A stretch of 53,532 nt of DNA. Source: an uncultured Coriobacteriaceae bacterium (GTDB lineage: Bacteria; Actinomycetota; Coriobacteriia; Coriobacteriales; Atopobiaceae). The translations under genes and the position numbers were made by a program. Where the stretch lies: contig UWSJ01000001.1 of the NCBI GenBank assembly GCA_900549525.1, positions 1 to 53,532 of the forward strand. The letters run 5' to 3'. Below the pieces are notes generated by a model that saw only the letters and a list, made by a program, of their open reading frames with translations, made no database searches and was not told the DNA's origin. Below, in pieces: positions 1-7,639 of this stretch (position 1 is the stretch's first letter; every line of letters begins with the position of its first letter).

Positions 1-2046
1 GTCGAGGAGGTCCAGGACATGGTCGAGGACCAGATCATGGCCAAGGGCGCCTTCTCGGTGGCGCGCAACTACATCACCTACCGCTACGTGCAGGGGCTCA
101 AGCGCCAGTCCAACACCACCGACGACAAGATCCTGTCCCTCATCGAGTGCAACAACGAGGAGGTCAAGCAGGAGAACTCCAACAAGAACCCCACGGTCAA
201 CTCTGTCCAGCGCGACTACATGGCCGGCGAGGTCTCCAAGGACCTCACGATGCGCATGCTGCTCCCCGAGGACGTCGTGAGGGCCCACCAGGAGGGCATC
301 ATCCACTTCCACGACTCCGACTACTATGCGCAGCACATGCACAACTGCGACCTCGTGAACCTCGACGACATGCTGCAGAACGGCACGGTCATTTCGGGCA
401 CGCTCATCGAGAAGCCGCACAGCTTCTCGACGGCCTGCAACATCGCCACGCAGATCATCGCCCAGGTGGCGTCGAGCCAGTACGGCGGCCAGTCCATCTC
501 GCTTACGCACCTCGCGCCCTTCGTCGACGTGTCGCGCAAGAAGATTCGCCGCGAGGTCACGGCCGAGCTCGCGGAGCTCGGCGTCGGCGCCACGCCCGAT
601 AAGGTCGATGAGGTGGTCGAGAACCGCCTGCTCGAGGAGATCCGTCGAGGCGTGCAGACCATCCAGTACCAGGTCGTCACCCTCATGACTACGAATGGCC
701 AGGCTCCGTTCGTGACCGTCTTCATGTACCTCAACGAGGCGCGCAACGCCCAGGAGAAGCACGACCTCGCCCTCATCATCAAGGAGACGCTGCGCCAGCG
801 CTACGAGGGTGTGAAGAACGAGGAGGGCGTCTGGATCACGCCGGCGTTCCCCAAGCTCATCTACGTGCTCGAGGACGACAACATCGAGCCGGGCCAGAAG
901 TACTTCCACCTCACCCAGCTTGCGGCCAAGTGCACGGCCAAGCGCATGGTGCCCGACTACATCTCCGAGAAGAAGATGAGGGAGCTTAAGCTTTCCAAGG
1001 GCGAGACGGAGGGCAACGGAGACTGCTTCACCTGCATGGGCTGCCGTAGCTTCCTCACGCCCGACCGCTCGGGCAACGGCTTTGGCAACGTCGCCCACGC
1101 GCTCAACTATGAGCCGGGCGAGCCCAAGTATTACGGCCGCTTCAACCAGGGCGTCGTGACGATCAACCTCCCCGACGTGGCGCTGTCCTCCGGCGGGGAC
1201 GTGGAGGCGTTCTGGAAGATCTTCGACGAACGCCTCGACCTCTGCCACAAGGCCATGCGCTGCCGTCATGAGCGCCTCAAGGGCACGCTCTCCGATGCTG
1301 CGCCCATCCTCTGGCAGTATGGTGCGCTGGCCCGCCTGCCCAAGGGTGCGCCCATCGATCCCTTGCTCTATGGTGGCTACTCCACGATGTCGCTTGGCTA
1401 CGCCGGGCTCTATGAGTGCGTCAAGTACATGACCGGCCACTCTCACACCGACCCGGAGGCCACGCCCTTCGCCATCCAGGTCATGCGGCACATGAACGAC
1501 CGCTGCAACGAGTGGAAGGCCGCCGAGGACATCGACTACTCCATCTACGGCACGCCGCTTGAGTCCACGACGTACAAGTTCGCCAAGTGCCTCCAGCGTC
1601 GCTTCGGCATCATTCCCGGCATCACGGACCACGGCTATATCACCAACAGCTACCACGTTAACGTGCGCGAGAAGATCGACGCCTTCGACAAGCTCAAGTT
1701 CGAGAGCCAGTTCCAGCCGCTCTCTCCGGGTGGCGCCATCTCCTACGTCGAGGTTCCCAACATGCAGGACAACCTCGAAGCCGTCATGAGCGTGCTGCAC
1801 TACATCTACGACAACATCATGTATGCCGAGCTCAACACCAAGAGTGACTACTGCCAGGTGTGCGGCTACGACGGCGAGATCAAGATTGTCGAGGATGACG
1901 GCAAACTCGTCTGGGAGTGCCCGCACTGCGGCAACCGCGACCAGAACAAGCTTAATGTTGCCCGTCGTACCTGCGGTTATATCGGCACCCAATTTTGGAA
2001 CCAGGGCCGCACGGAGGAGATTCGCGACCGTGTGATGCATCTGTAG
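1..2046 (+). CDS. nrdD: Anaerobic (class III) ribonucleoside-triphosphate reductase, 5' end outside window
   Basis: The frame is open from base 1, so the true start lies upstream. The visible 681 codons begin near the end of the ATP-cone domain. The product reduces NTPs to dNTPs under anoxia with a glycyl radical. Visible landmarks are the active-site cysteine region CFTCMGC, a C-terminal zinc site with two CxxC pairs (CQVC and CPHC), and the glycyl-radical motif RRTCGYIG about 25 residues before the TAG stop. Full-length homologs are about 700-780 residues, so roughly 60-90 residues appear to be missing. NrdG, its activase, follows at 2242. The inverted repeat in between separates the two genes more than usual. 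Confidence in identity is very high. Confidence 0.97.
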   Translation, partial: VEEVQDMVEDQIMAKGAFSVARNYITYRYVQGLKRQSNTTDDKILSLIECNNEEVKQENSNKNPTVNSVQRDYMAGEVSKDLTMRMLLPEDVVRAHQEGIIHFHDSDYYAQHMHNCDLVNLDDMLQNGTVISGTLIEKPHSFSTACNIATQIIAQVASSQYGGQSISLTHLAPFVDVSRKKIRREVTAELAELGVGATPDKVDEVVENRLLEEIRRGVQTIQYQVVTLMTTNGQAPFVTVFMYLNEARNAQEKHDLALIIKETLRQRYEGVKNEEGVWITPAFPKLIYVLEDDNIEPGQKYFHLTQLAAKCTAKRMVPDYISEKKMRELKLSKGETEGNGDCFTCMGCRSFLTPDRSGNGFGNVAHALNYEPGEPKYYGRFNQGVVTINLPDVALSSGGDVEAFWKIFDERLDLCHKAMRCRHERLKGTLSDAAPILWQYGALARLPKGAPIDPLLYGGYSTMSLGYAGLYECVKYMTGHSHTDPEATPFAIQVMRHMNDRCNEWKAAEDIDYSIYGTPLESTTYKFAKCLQRRFGIIPGITDHGYITNSYHVNVREKIDAFDKLKFESQFQPLSPGGAISYVEVPNMQDNLEAVMSVLHYIYDNIMYAELNTKSDYCQVCGYDGEIKIVEDDGKLVWECPHCGNRDQNKLNVARRTCGYIGTQFWNQGRTEEIRDRVMHL

Positions 2047-2056
2047 GCTACGTCTT

Positions 2057-2133
2057 CCCGTCGGCGCAAACCTGCGCTCAGGGTCGCTTGCTTTGCAAGT
2101 CCCTAGCCATTCGCTACGGCTTGCGCCGACGGG
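2057..2133. repeat. Large imperfect inverted repeat between nrdD and nrdG
   Basis: Outer arms CCCGTCGGCGCAA (2057-2069) and TTGCGCCGACGGG (2121-2133) are perfect 13-base inverted copies separated by 51 bases. Inside sit a second pairing, AGGG (2080-2083) with CCCT (2101-2104), and a central hairpin CTTGC-TTT-GCAAG (2087-2099). The whole can fold as one long interrupted stem. There is no T tract, so it is not a classical terminator. It may be a REP/MITE-like extragenic element or an mRNA processing site that tunes nrdG relative to nrdD. The fold is read directly from sequence; the function is inference. Confidence 0.7.
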
Positions 2134-2241
2134 GACCTGCCTTCGTTGACCATCGTTGTGGAGGCTCCTCCGTGGGGCCAACGGTGGTTCCACCTGCTGT
2201 TTATTGGCCGCGCCTTGGTGGGGCCTATAGGAGTTTTGTGC

Positions 2242-2820
2242 ATGAATTACGGGGCTATTAAGTACTTCGACATTGCGAACGGGGTTGGCGTGAGGACGAG
2301 CCTGTTCGTCTCGGGATGTCGCATCCATTGCCCCGGGTGCTTCAACGCCGAGGCGCAGGACTTCGGGTTTGGGAAGCCCTTCGAGCGTCAGACGGAGGAC
2401 GCCATCATCGACAGCCTACGGCCCAGCTACGTGGCGGGTCTCTCGCTGCTGGGCGGCGACCCGATGGAGCCCGAGAACCAGCGGGTGCTCCTGCATCTCA
2501 TCGAGCGTGTGGTGGAGGAGCTGCCCGACAAGGACATCTGGTGCTACTCAGGCTACGCGTACGACCGCGATCTTGTCCCCGGCGGCTCGCACTGGCTCGA
2601 GGGCGTCACCGACCGCCTGCTCGACTGCGTCGACGTGCTCGTGGACGGCCCCTTCATTGCGGCCAAGAAGGACATTACGCTGCGGTTTCGTGGCTCGGCC
2701 AACCAGCGGCTGATTGACCTAGCAGCCACGCGGGCCACGATGGGGGAGCCGGGGGCACCTGTCGGCGGCACGGTCGTCGCATGGACGGACGACCCGGTAT
2801 TCGCCACGCACACGATGTAG
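2242..2820 (+). CDS. nrdG: Anaerobic ribonucleotide reductase-activating protein (radical SAM activase)
   Basis: A 192-residue radical SAM enzyme that installs the glycyl radical on NrdD using S-adenosylmethionine and a [4Fe-4S] cluster. The cluster-binding CRIHCPGC (C-x3-C-x2-C) lies about residues 27-34, followed by the LLGGDPMEPEN region typical of the family. The start chosen is the ATG at 2242, preceded by AGGAG at 2229-2233 with 8 bases of spacing. The frame stays open upstream to 2146, but that extension has no family similarity and runs into the structured intergenic DNA. Pairing with nrdD is the normal arrangement. Confidence 0.95.
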   Translation: MNYGAIKYFDIANGVGVRTSLFVSGCRIHCPGCFNAEAQDFGFGKPFERQTEDAIIDSLRPSYVAGLSLLGGDPMEPENQRVLLHLIERVVEELPDKDIWCYSGYAYDRDLVPGGSHWLEGVTDRLLDCVDVLVDGPFIAAKKDITLRFRGSANQRLIDLAATRATMGEPGAPVGGTVVAWTDDPVFATHTM

Positions 2821-2849
2821 GCGCGTTCTGGGTCAAGCGCGGCTCTCGC

Positions 2850-2863
2850 GGGCGGTTCCGCCC
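2850..2863. terminator. Weak GC hairpin between convergent nrdG and aroQ
   Basis: GGGCGG (2850-2855) and CCGCCC (2858-2863) form a short stem in the 53-base gap between the convergent stop codons. There is no T tract on either strand. It could stop transcription weakly in both directions, but this is a tentative call. Confidence 0.3.
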
Positions 2864-2873
2864 CATACTTGCG

Positions 2874-3845
2874 CTACACGCCCAGGTGCGCCGCGAGGTC
2901 GAGGATGGCCTTGCGATAGCCTTCGATTCCCATGCCGGTGATCGTCTCGAAGCAGGCCTTGCGGACGAAGGAGACCTGACGGAAGTCCTCTCGCTCCTCG
3001 ACCTTGGAGATGTGCACCTCCACGGCAGGCAGTGACACGGCCTTCACGGCGTCGAGGATGGCCACCGAGGTGTGCGTGTAGGCAGCTGGGTTGATGACGA
3101 TGCCGTCATAGGTGCCGAAGGCCGCCTGGATCTCGTCGACGATGGATCCCTCGTGGTTGGACTGGAAGCACCGGATGTCGTCGAACCCGGCCTCATGCGC
3201 GGCGTCCTTGCAGGTGCGCACGAGCGCGGCATAGTCGGCCTTGCCATAGATTCCCGGCTCGCGTATGCCGAGCATGTTGATGTTGGGGCCATTGATCACA
3301 AGCACGGCATGGCGCTCGGCCGCGCTCGCCGCAAGGTGAGGGGTCTTCTTCTCGGCGTCGCCGTCAAGAAACGCCTTGAGGGCGTCAATGTCCTCCTTGC
3401 CAAGGCGTTCGTCATCGATGGCGGCTTGCTGCTGAGCCCGATAGCTGCGCCGACGTCCGGGGGTGATGATGATCGGGTTGGCTCCTGCCCTCCTGACCGT
3501 CGTCGTGCGCTCCTCCGTGTCTTTCTCGACGGAACTGTCCTCCGGCATGGACTGCAGCGGATTTACGCATACGCCGCCCGGCTCGTCGAGACCGACGCCC
3601 GACTGGATGGCGAACTCGCGGGCCACGCCCTCGATGGCAGACGGGCCAAACACGACCTCGATGCCGTCCTTGCCGTGCGAGACGACGCCGAGCACCCCGC
3701 GGAGCTCCTGGAGGCGAGCAGAGTCAACTTTCGTGGGGTCAACCAGTGTGAGTCTGAGCCGAGTCAGGCACGTCATGACCTTACGTATGTTCTCGGCACC
3801 ACCGACGGCTATGAGCGTGTCGGCGGCAACGTCCCCGTAGTTCAT
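2874..3845 (-). CDS. aroQ: Fusion of PTS glucose-type EIIB domain and type II 3-dehydroquinate dehydratase
   Basis: Seen: a 323-residue protein with two parts. Residues about 5-80 look like a PTS EIIB domain of the glucose family, with the phospho-acceptor cysteine at C26 in MTCLTRLRL and the following VLGVVSHGKD and VVFGPSA strands. A charged linker covers about 85-175. Residues 179-323 are a complete type II dehydroquinase: NGPNINMLG, R195, Y200, QSNHEG, N252, H258, EVHIS (E276, H278), R285 and R289 match the catalytic set of the family. Known: stand-alone AroQ is about 145-150 residues and dehydrates 3-dehydroquinate to 3-dehydroshikimate. Inferred: EIIB senses or regulates. The ATG at 3845 is chosen over one at 3860 because AGAGGA sits 5 bases before it. 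It is the last gene of the aro operon, 116 bases after aroE/K. Confidence 0.93.
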   Translation of the reverse strand: MNYGDVAADTLIAVGGAENIRKVMTCLTRLRLTLVDPTKVDSARLQELRGVLGVVSHGKDGIEVVFGPSAIEGVAREFAIQSGVGLDEPGGVCVNPLQSMPEDSSVEKDTEERTTTVRRAGANPIIITPGRRRSYRAQQQAAIDDERLGKEDIDALKAFLDGDAEKKTPHLAASAAERHAVLVINGPNINMLGIREPGIYGKADYAALVRTCKDAAHEAGFDDIRCFQSNHEGSIVDEIQAAFGTYDGIVINPAAYTHTSVAILDAVKAVSLPAVEVHISKVEEREDFRQVSFVRKACFETITGMGIEGYRKAILDLAAHLGV

Positions 3846-3889
3846 GCAATCCTCTTCCAATGCGCGAATTCAAATATGCCATTTTGACA

Positions 3890-3921
3890 TGCCCGAGGAA
3901 TCCGGGCACAAAACATGTGCC
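3890..3921 (-). promoter_or_regulatory. Two overlapping, mutually exclusive hairpins upstream of EIIB-aroQ
   Basis: On the minus strand GGCACA-TGTTT-TGTGCC (3921 to 3905) forms a perfect 6-bp hairpin. TGCCCG...CGGGCA (3908 to 3890) forms another that shares bases 3905-3908, so only one can form at a time. Between these and the start codon the DNA is unusually AT-rich for this genome (about 3867-3889). The gap may therefore hold a separate promoter or a leader controlling the fusion gene. No U tract follows, so attenuation is only a possibility. Confidence 0.4.
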
Positions 3922-3961
3922 GGAGGTGGAAATGGGCGGACAAGCGGTTGCTTCAGGTGCC

Positions 3962-5314
3962 CTAGACACCAAGCCTACGCGAAATCTCCAGGGCATCTCC
4001 ACGTGCTGAACCCGTGCAAGAGATGACAACATCCGCCCAGGCACGGTAGAGCGGCATGCGCTCTGCGGCGAGGGCCTCGACACCGCGCGTGCGGGAGATG
4101 GGCCGGCCGCGGCTCGACAGCTCCTCGATCGGGCGGTCGAGCATGGCGACGACGCCGTTCTGGCGCATGAGTGCGAGGTTCTCCGGCCTCGTCACGACGC
4201 CGCCCCCGCAGGAGAGCACGTGTCCCGACTTGCGGGCGTACGCGGCGAGCACCTCGGTCTCCATGACGCGGAAGGTGGGCTCGCCCTCGCCTTCGATGAC
4301 CTCGGCGGCGCTCCTGCCAAAGCGCTCGGCGAAGGCATGGTCGAGGTCGACGTGCGGGCGACCCGTAAGACGTGAGAGCTCCCGTCCGCAGCTGGTTTTG
4401 CCGCATCCTGGCATGCCAATGAGGATGACGTTTCTCGTCTCCCGGCGAATCTCGTCCTCGATGGTCGAGACGAGGGCCTCGTCGAGGTCGTGGCCCTGCC
4501 AGAGCTGACTGGAGTAGAGCGCCTGGGCGACAAGCATGGCCAGTCCGCTTTCGGAGGGCAGCCCCACTCGTTCGGCGGCGAGGCATATGCCGGTTCGCTC
4601 GGGGTTGTAGACGACGTCAAGCACGCCCCTGAGTTCGCGCATGTCCGCGAGCGCGTCATCGTCCAACGCGGACGCCGGGCAGTTGGGATACATGCCCACG
4701 GGCGTGGTGTTCACCACGAGGGCGGCGTGGGGGTGGCGCTCGGCCAGACCCTCGTAGCGCTCGGGGCCCTTGCGCGACACCACGACGACGCATGCCCCGC
4801 AGTCCTCGAGTGCGGCCTGGACGGCCTGCGAGGCACCGCCGGAGCCGAGGACAAGCACCTCGCGGTCGCGAAGCGCCTTCTCAGCCTCGGCCCCAAGCTC
4901 GCGCAGGCAGAAGCGTCGCAGCAACCAGCCAAAGCCGAGGACGTCGGTGTTGTCGGCGAGGATGAGGCCGTCGGGCCTTCTCAGCAGGGTGTTGGCGACT
5001 CCGAGGCGCTCCACGCGCGTCGTCCGCTCGTCGGCGAGCTGGGCTGCATGGGACTTGTACGGGATCGTGACGTTGAGACCACGCCATCGCCTCTCGCGGA
5101 CGTAGGGGGCAACTTCGTCGGGCTCGAGCTCGACGAGCTGGTAGGGCGTGCTACCCAGGATCTCGTGGATGCGGGGGCTCCAGCTGTGACCGAGCGTGCG
5201 CCCGAGCAGCCCGTAGGTCACAGGCCCGCGGCCGTCCCGTGCCCGGCCGGCTCCGGCCGACTCCGGCATGTCGGTTGTCTCCACGTGCGTCTCCCTCTCG
5301 CTTGCGCCGTCCAT
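3962..5314 (-). CDS. aroE/aroK: Bifunctional shikimate dehydrogenase / shikimate kinase (AroE-AroK fusion)
   Basis: A 450-residue fusion. AroE covers about residues 31-285: the shikimate-binding SWS (44-46), catalytic K87 in NVTIPYK, D124 in NTD, and the NADP-binding VLGSGGAS (155-162). AroK covers about 294-450: Walker A GMPGCGKT (300-307), the shikimate-binding DLD (323-325), R349, and GGG (370-372). It reduces 3-dehydroshikimate to shikimate and phosphorylates it with ATP, which are two consecutive steps. The ATG directly follows the pheA TAG with no gap, and GGAG lies 9 bases upstream, so the two genes are translationally coupled. An internal ATG at residue 16 is an alternative start and would still keep both domains. 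Confidence 0.95.
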   Translation of the reverse strand: MDGASERETHVETTDMPESAGAGRARDGRGPVTYGLLGRTLGHSWSPRIHEILGSTPYQLVELEPDEVAPYVRERRWRGLNVTIPYKSHAAQLADERTTRVERLGVANTLLRRPDGLILADNTDVLGFGWLLRRFCLRELGAEAEKALRDREVLVLGSGGASQAVQAALEDCGACVVVVSRKGPERYEGLAERHPHAALVVNTTPVGMYPNCPASALDDDALADMRELRGVLDVVYNPERTGICLAAERVGLPSESGLAMLVAQALYSSQLWQGHDLDEALVSTIEDEIRRETRNVILIGMPGCGKTSCGRELSRLTGRPHVDLDHAFAERFGRSAAEVIEGEGEPTFRVMETEVLAAYARKSGHVLSCGGGVVTRPENLALMRQNGVVAMLDRPIEELSSRGRPISRTRGVEALAAERMPLYRAWADVVISCTGSARGDALEISRRLGV

Positions 5315-6460
5315 CTACACCAGCTCCGAGTAACTGCCGAGGTAGCGGTACTCCTCGCAGAGGTCGTCAAGCGAGGCGAGGAGCTTCGAGAACTCCGGCG
5401 CGGCCACCGGGCAGTCGAGGTCGAAGTAGAACATGAACTCGAAGTCTGATTCGGGGATTGGACGGCTCTCGAGCTTGACGAGGTTGATGCCGAGCGCGTA
5501 GAAGCGCTGGAGCACCTTGCAGAGGCTGCCGGGCGTGTTGCCCGTCACCACCATAAGCGAGGTGCGGTCGGCGCCCGGGTAGATCTCGAGGTTCTTGGAG
5601 ATGCAGGCGAAGCGGGTGTAGTTGTTGCCCATGTCCTGCACGTTCTTCGCGAGCGTAGCGAGGTCGTAGAGCTCGGCGCAGGCACGGCTCGAGAGTGCGG
5701 CGGCGTCCTTGCGCCCGCTCTCGGCGACGAGCTTGGCCGCCGCGGCCGTGTTCTCGCACACGTGCACCGTCACGTTGGGGAGGGACTCGAGGAAGTCACG
5801 GCACTGGCTGATGGCCTGCTGGTGGCTGTATATGTCACGGATGCCGTCGAGCGTGGCCCCGGGGATGGCGAGCAGCTGGTGGTCGACCTTGAGCCGCAGG
5901 CTCCTGACGATGCAGAACTGGTGGCGCTCCATGAGGTCGTAGACCTGGTGGACGGTGCCCGCCGTGGAGTTCTCAACGGGAAGCACGCCGTAGCGACACG
6001 TCCCCTCGTCAACGGCACGGAACACGCCCTCGAAGGAGTCGAGGAACGAGATGGTCGCGCGTTTGAAGAGACGGTCGGCCGCGAGTTGCGAGTAGGCTCC
6101 CTCGACGCCCTGGCACGCCACCTGGGCCGCCTGGGGGAAGAGGCCGGGCGTGGAGGTGACGGCGTCGAAGATGCGCTGCTCGAGGTCGGTGCCGCCGCCA
6201 AGCTCGGCGTTCTGGCGCGCTCGCGACATCTCCATGAGGAGGCTGAAGAGCACCTGCGTGAAGTCGGCGAGATCGGCCGGGACCTTCGACGCCACCGAGG
6301 CGAGCTTGGCGCGCTCGCGGGAGCGGTCGAGAACGGGCTTGCCGTGCGCCTGCTTGTAGACGGCGACGTCATGGGCGCATTGCATGCGCTCGGTGAACAG
6401 GCGGCATATGTCGGCGTCAATGCGGTCGATGCGCTGACGGATTTCTCCGAGGTCTTCCAT
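5315..6460 (-). CDS. pheA: Chorismate mutase / prephenate dehydratase (P-protein)
   Basis: A 381-residue bifunctional enzyme of phenylalanine synthesis. An AroQ-class chorismate mutase helix bundle occupies about residues 1-85 (EIRQRIDRIDADICRLFTER). Prephenate dehydratase covers about 110-290, starting near VACQGVEGAYSQLAA and including the NYTRFACIS motif. A C-terminal ACT domain, with GSLCKVLQRFYALGINLVKL and ESRPI, is the usual site of Phe feedback inhibition. The ATG at 6460 is preceded by GAGGAG four bases away. A longer in-frame extension to 6646 is Arg/Ser/Pro-rich, overlaps aroC and is rejected. Confidence 0.95.
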   Translation of the reverse strand: MEDLGEIRQRIDRIDADICRLFTERMQCAHDVAVYKQAHGKPVLDRSRERAKLASVASKVPADLADFTQVLFSLLMEMSRARQNAELGGGTDLEQRIFDAVTSTPGLFPQAAQVACQGVEGAYSQLAADRLFKRATISFLDSFEGVFRAVDEGTCRYGVLPVENSTAGTVHQVYDLMERHQFCIVRSLRLKVDHQLLAIPGATLDGIRDIYSHQQAISQCRDFLESLPNVTVHVCENTAAAAKLVAESGRKDAAALSSRACAELYDLATLAKNVQDMGNNYTRFACISKNLEIYPGADRTSLMVVTGNTPGSLCKVLQRFYALGINLVKLESRPIPESDFEFMFYFDLDCPVAAPEFSKLLASLDDLCEEYRYLGSYSELV

Positions 6461-6506
6461 GGTGCTCCTCGTGCGGTCGAAGCGTGTGGTGGTGAGGGTG
6501 ACGTTT

Positions 6507-7631
6507 CTAAGCAAGCGGGGCCGCTGGCGGCGTGGGGAACTTGCCCTCTGCGAGCAGGGCGTCCATGAGCGCCAGGGCGCAGACCGCCTCGGCCACGGGA
6601 ACGGCGCGCGGGACGATGCAGGGATCGTGGCGCCCCCTGACGACAAGCTCCGCGTCCTCGCCCGTCATGAGGTCGACGGTGTGCTGGGCGATGCCGATAG
6701 AGGCCGTGGGCTTGACCGCCATGCGCCAGACGATCGGGGCGCCCGTGGTGATGCCGCCGACGATGCCGCCCGCGTCGTTCTTATCGGGCATGACGCGGCC
6801 GCTCTCCATGTGCCAGGGGTCGTTGTGGACAGATCCCGCCATGCAGGCCGCGCCAAAGCCGGCACCGAACTCGACGCCCTTGACGGCCGGGATGCCAAAG
6901 GCGGCGCGGGCGATGCGGTTCTCGATGCCGTCGAACATGGGGTCGCCCACGCCAGCGGGCATACCGTAGGCGACGCACTCGACAACGCCGCCCACCGAGT
7001 CCAAGTTGTCCTTGGCAGCGAGGATGCGCTCGCGCATGGCGAGGGCCGCGTCACGGCTCACGCAGGGCAGGGGGTTGGCGAGAATCGCGTCGCGCTCGGC
7101 AGGGTCGAAGGCCCGGCCAGCGAGGGCCACGTCGACGATGCCCTCGGGCGCAAGCGACTTGATATGCGCGACGACGCGGACGCCGAGCGCGTCCTCGAGC
7201 GCCTGCAGGGCGATGCCGCCCGCCACGCAGAGCGGGGCTGTGAGACGTCCGGAGAAGTGGCCGCCCCCGGCGACGTCTTGATGGTTGCCATAGCGGACGA
7301 AGGCCGGGTAGTCGGCGTGTCCCGGACGGGGCTTGCGCCTGAGCTCCGCGTAGTCCTGCGAACGCGTGTTGGTGTTCTCGATGACGGCCGCGAGCGGGGC
7401 GCCGCAGGTGTGACCGTCAACGATGCCGGAGACGAAGCGGGGGGCGTCGGGCTCCCTTCGCGTCGTCGAGGTGTCGGTTCGGCCGGGGGCGCGACGGGCG
7501 AGGAAGGCCGAGAGCCGTTTCTGGTCGACCGAAAGCCCGGCGGGAAGTCCTTCGACGACGCAGCCAATGGCAGGGGAGTGGGACTGCCCGAAGATCGAGA
7601 CTCGAAGGGCCTCGCCTATGGTGGAGGACAT
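6507..7631 (-). CDS. aroC: Chorismate synthase
   Basis: A 374-residue chorismate synthase, which converts EPSP to chorismate using reduced FMN. The signatures are GQSHSPAIGCVVEGLPAG at the N terminus, RPGHADYPAFVRYG, GGGHFSGRLTAPL, and the C-terminal SIGIAQHTVDLMTGEDAELVV followed by GRHDPCIVPRAVPVAEAV. The length is normal for the family. The ATG at 7631 follows AGGAG by five bases, and that Shine-Dalgarno overlaps the aroA stop codon (TAGGAG), so translation is coupled. The longer frame extending to 7895 runs antisense-like through aroA and is not real. Confidence 0.97.
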   Translation of the reverse strand: MSSTIGEALRVSIFGQSHSPAIGCVVEGLPAGLSVDQKRLSAFLARRAPGRTDTSTTRREPDAPRFVSGIVDGHTCGAPLAAVIENTNTRSQDYAELRRKPRPGHADYPAFVRYGNHQDVAGGGHFSGRLTAPLCVAGGIALQALEDALGVRVVAHIKSLAPEGIVDVALAGRAFDPAERDAILANPLPCVSRDAALAMRERILAAKDNLDSVGGVVECVAYGMPAGVGDPMFDGIENRIARAAFGIPAVKGVEFGAGFGAACMAGSVHNDPWHMESGRVMPDKNDAGGIVGGITTGAPIVWRMAVKPTASIGIAQHTVDLMTGEDAELVVRGRHDPCIVPRAVPVAEAVCALALMDALLAEGKFPTPPAAPLA

Positions 7632-7639
7632 GGCGGCTC

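Noticed and set aside
4490..5449. Long plus-strand open frame antisense to aroE/K
   Set aside because: It mirrors the aroE/K codon structure, has no family motif and lacks a ribosome site. GC-rich third positions create such shadows.
6461..6646. N-terminal extension of the pheA frame
   Set aside because: The extension is Arg/Pro/Ser-rich, overlaps aroC, and the ATG at 6460 has a perfect ribosome site followed by a chorismate mutase helix.
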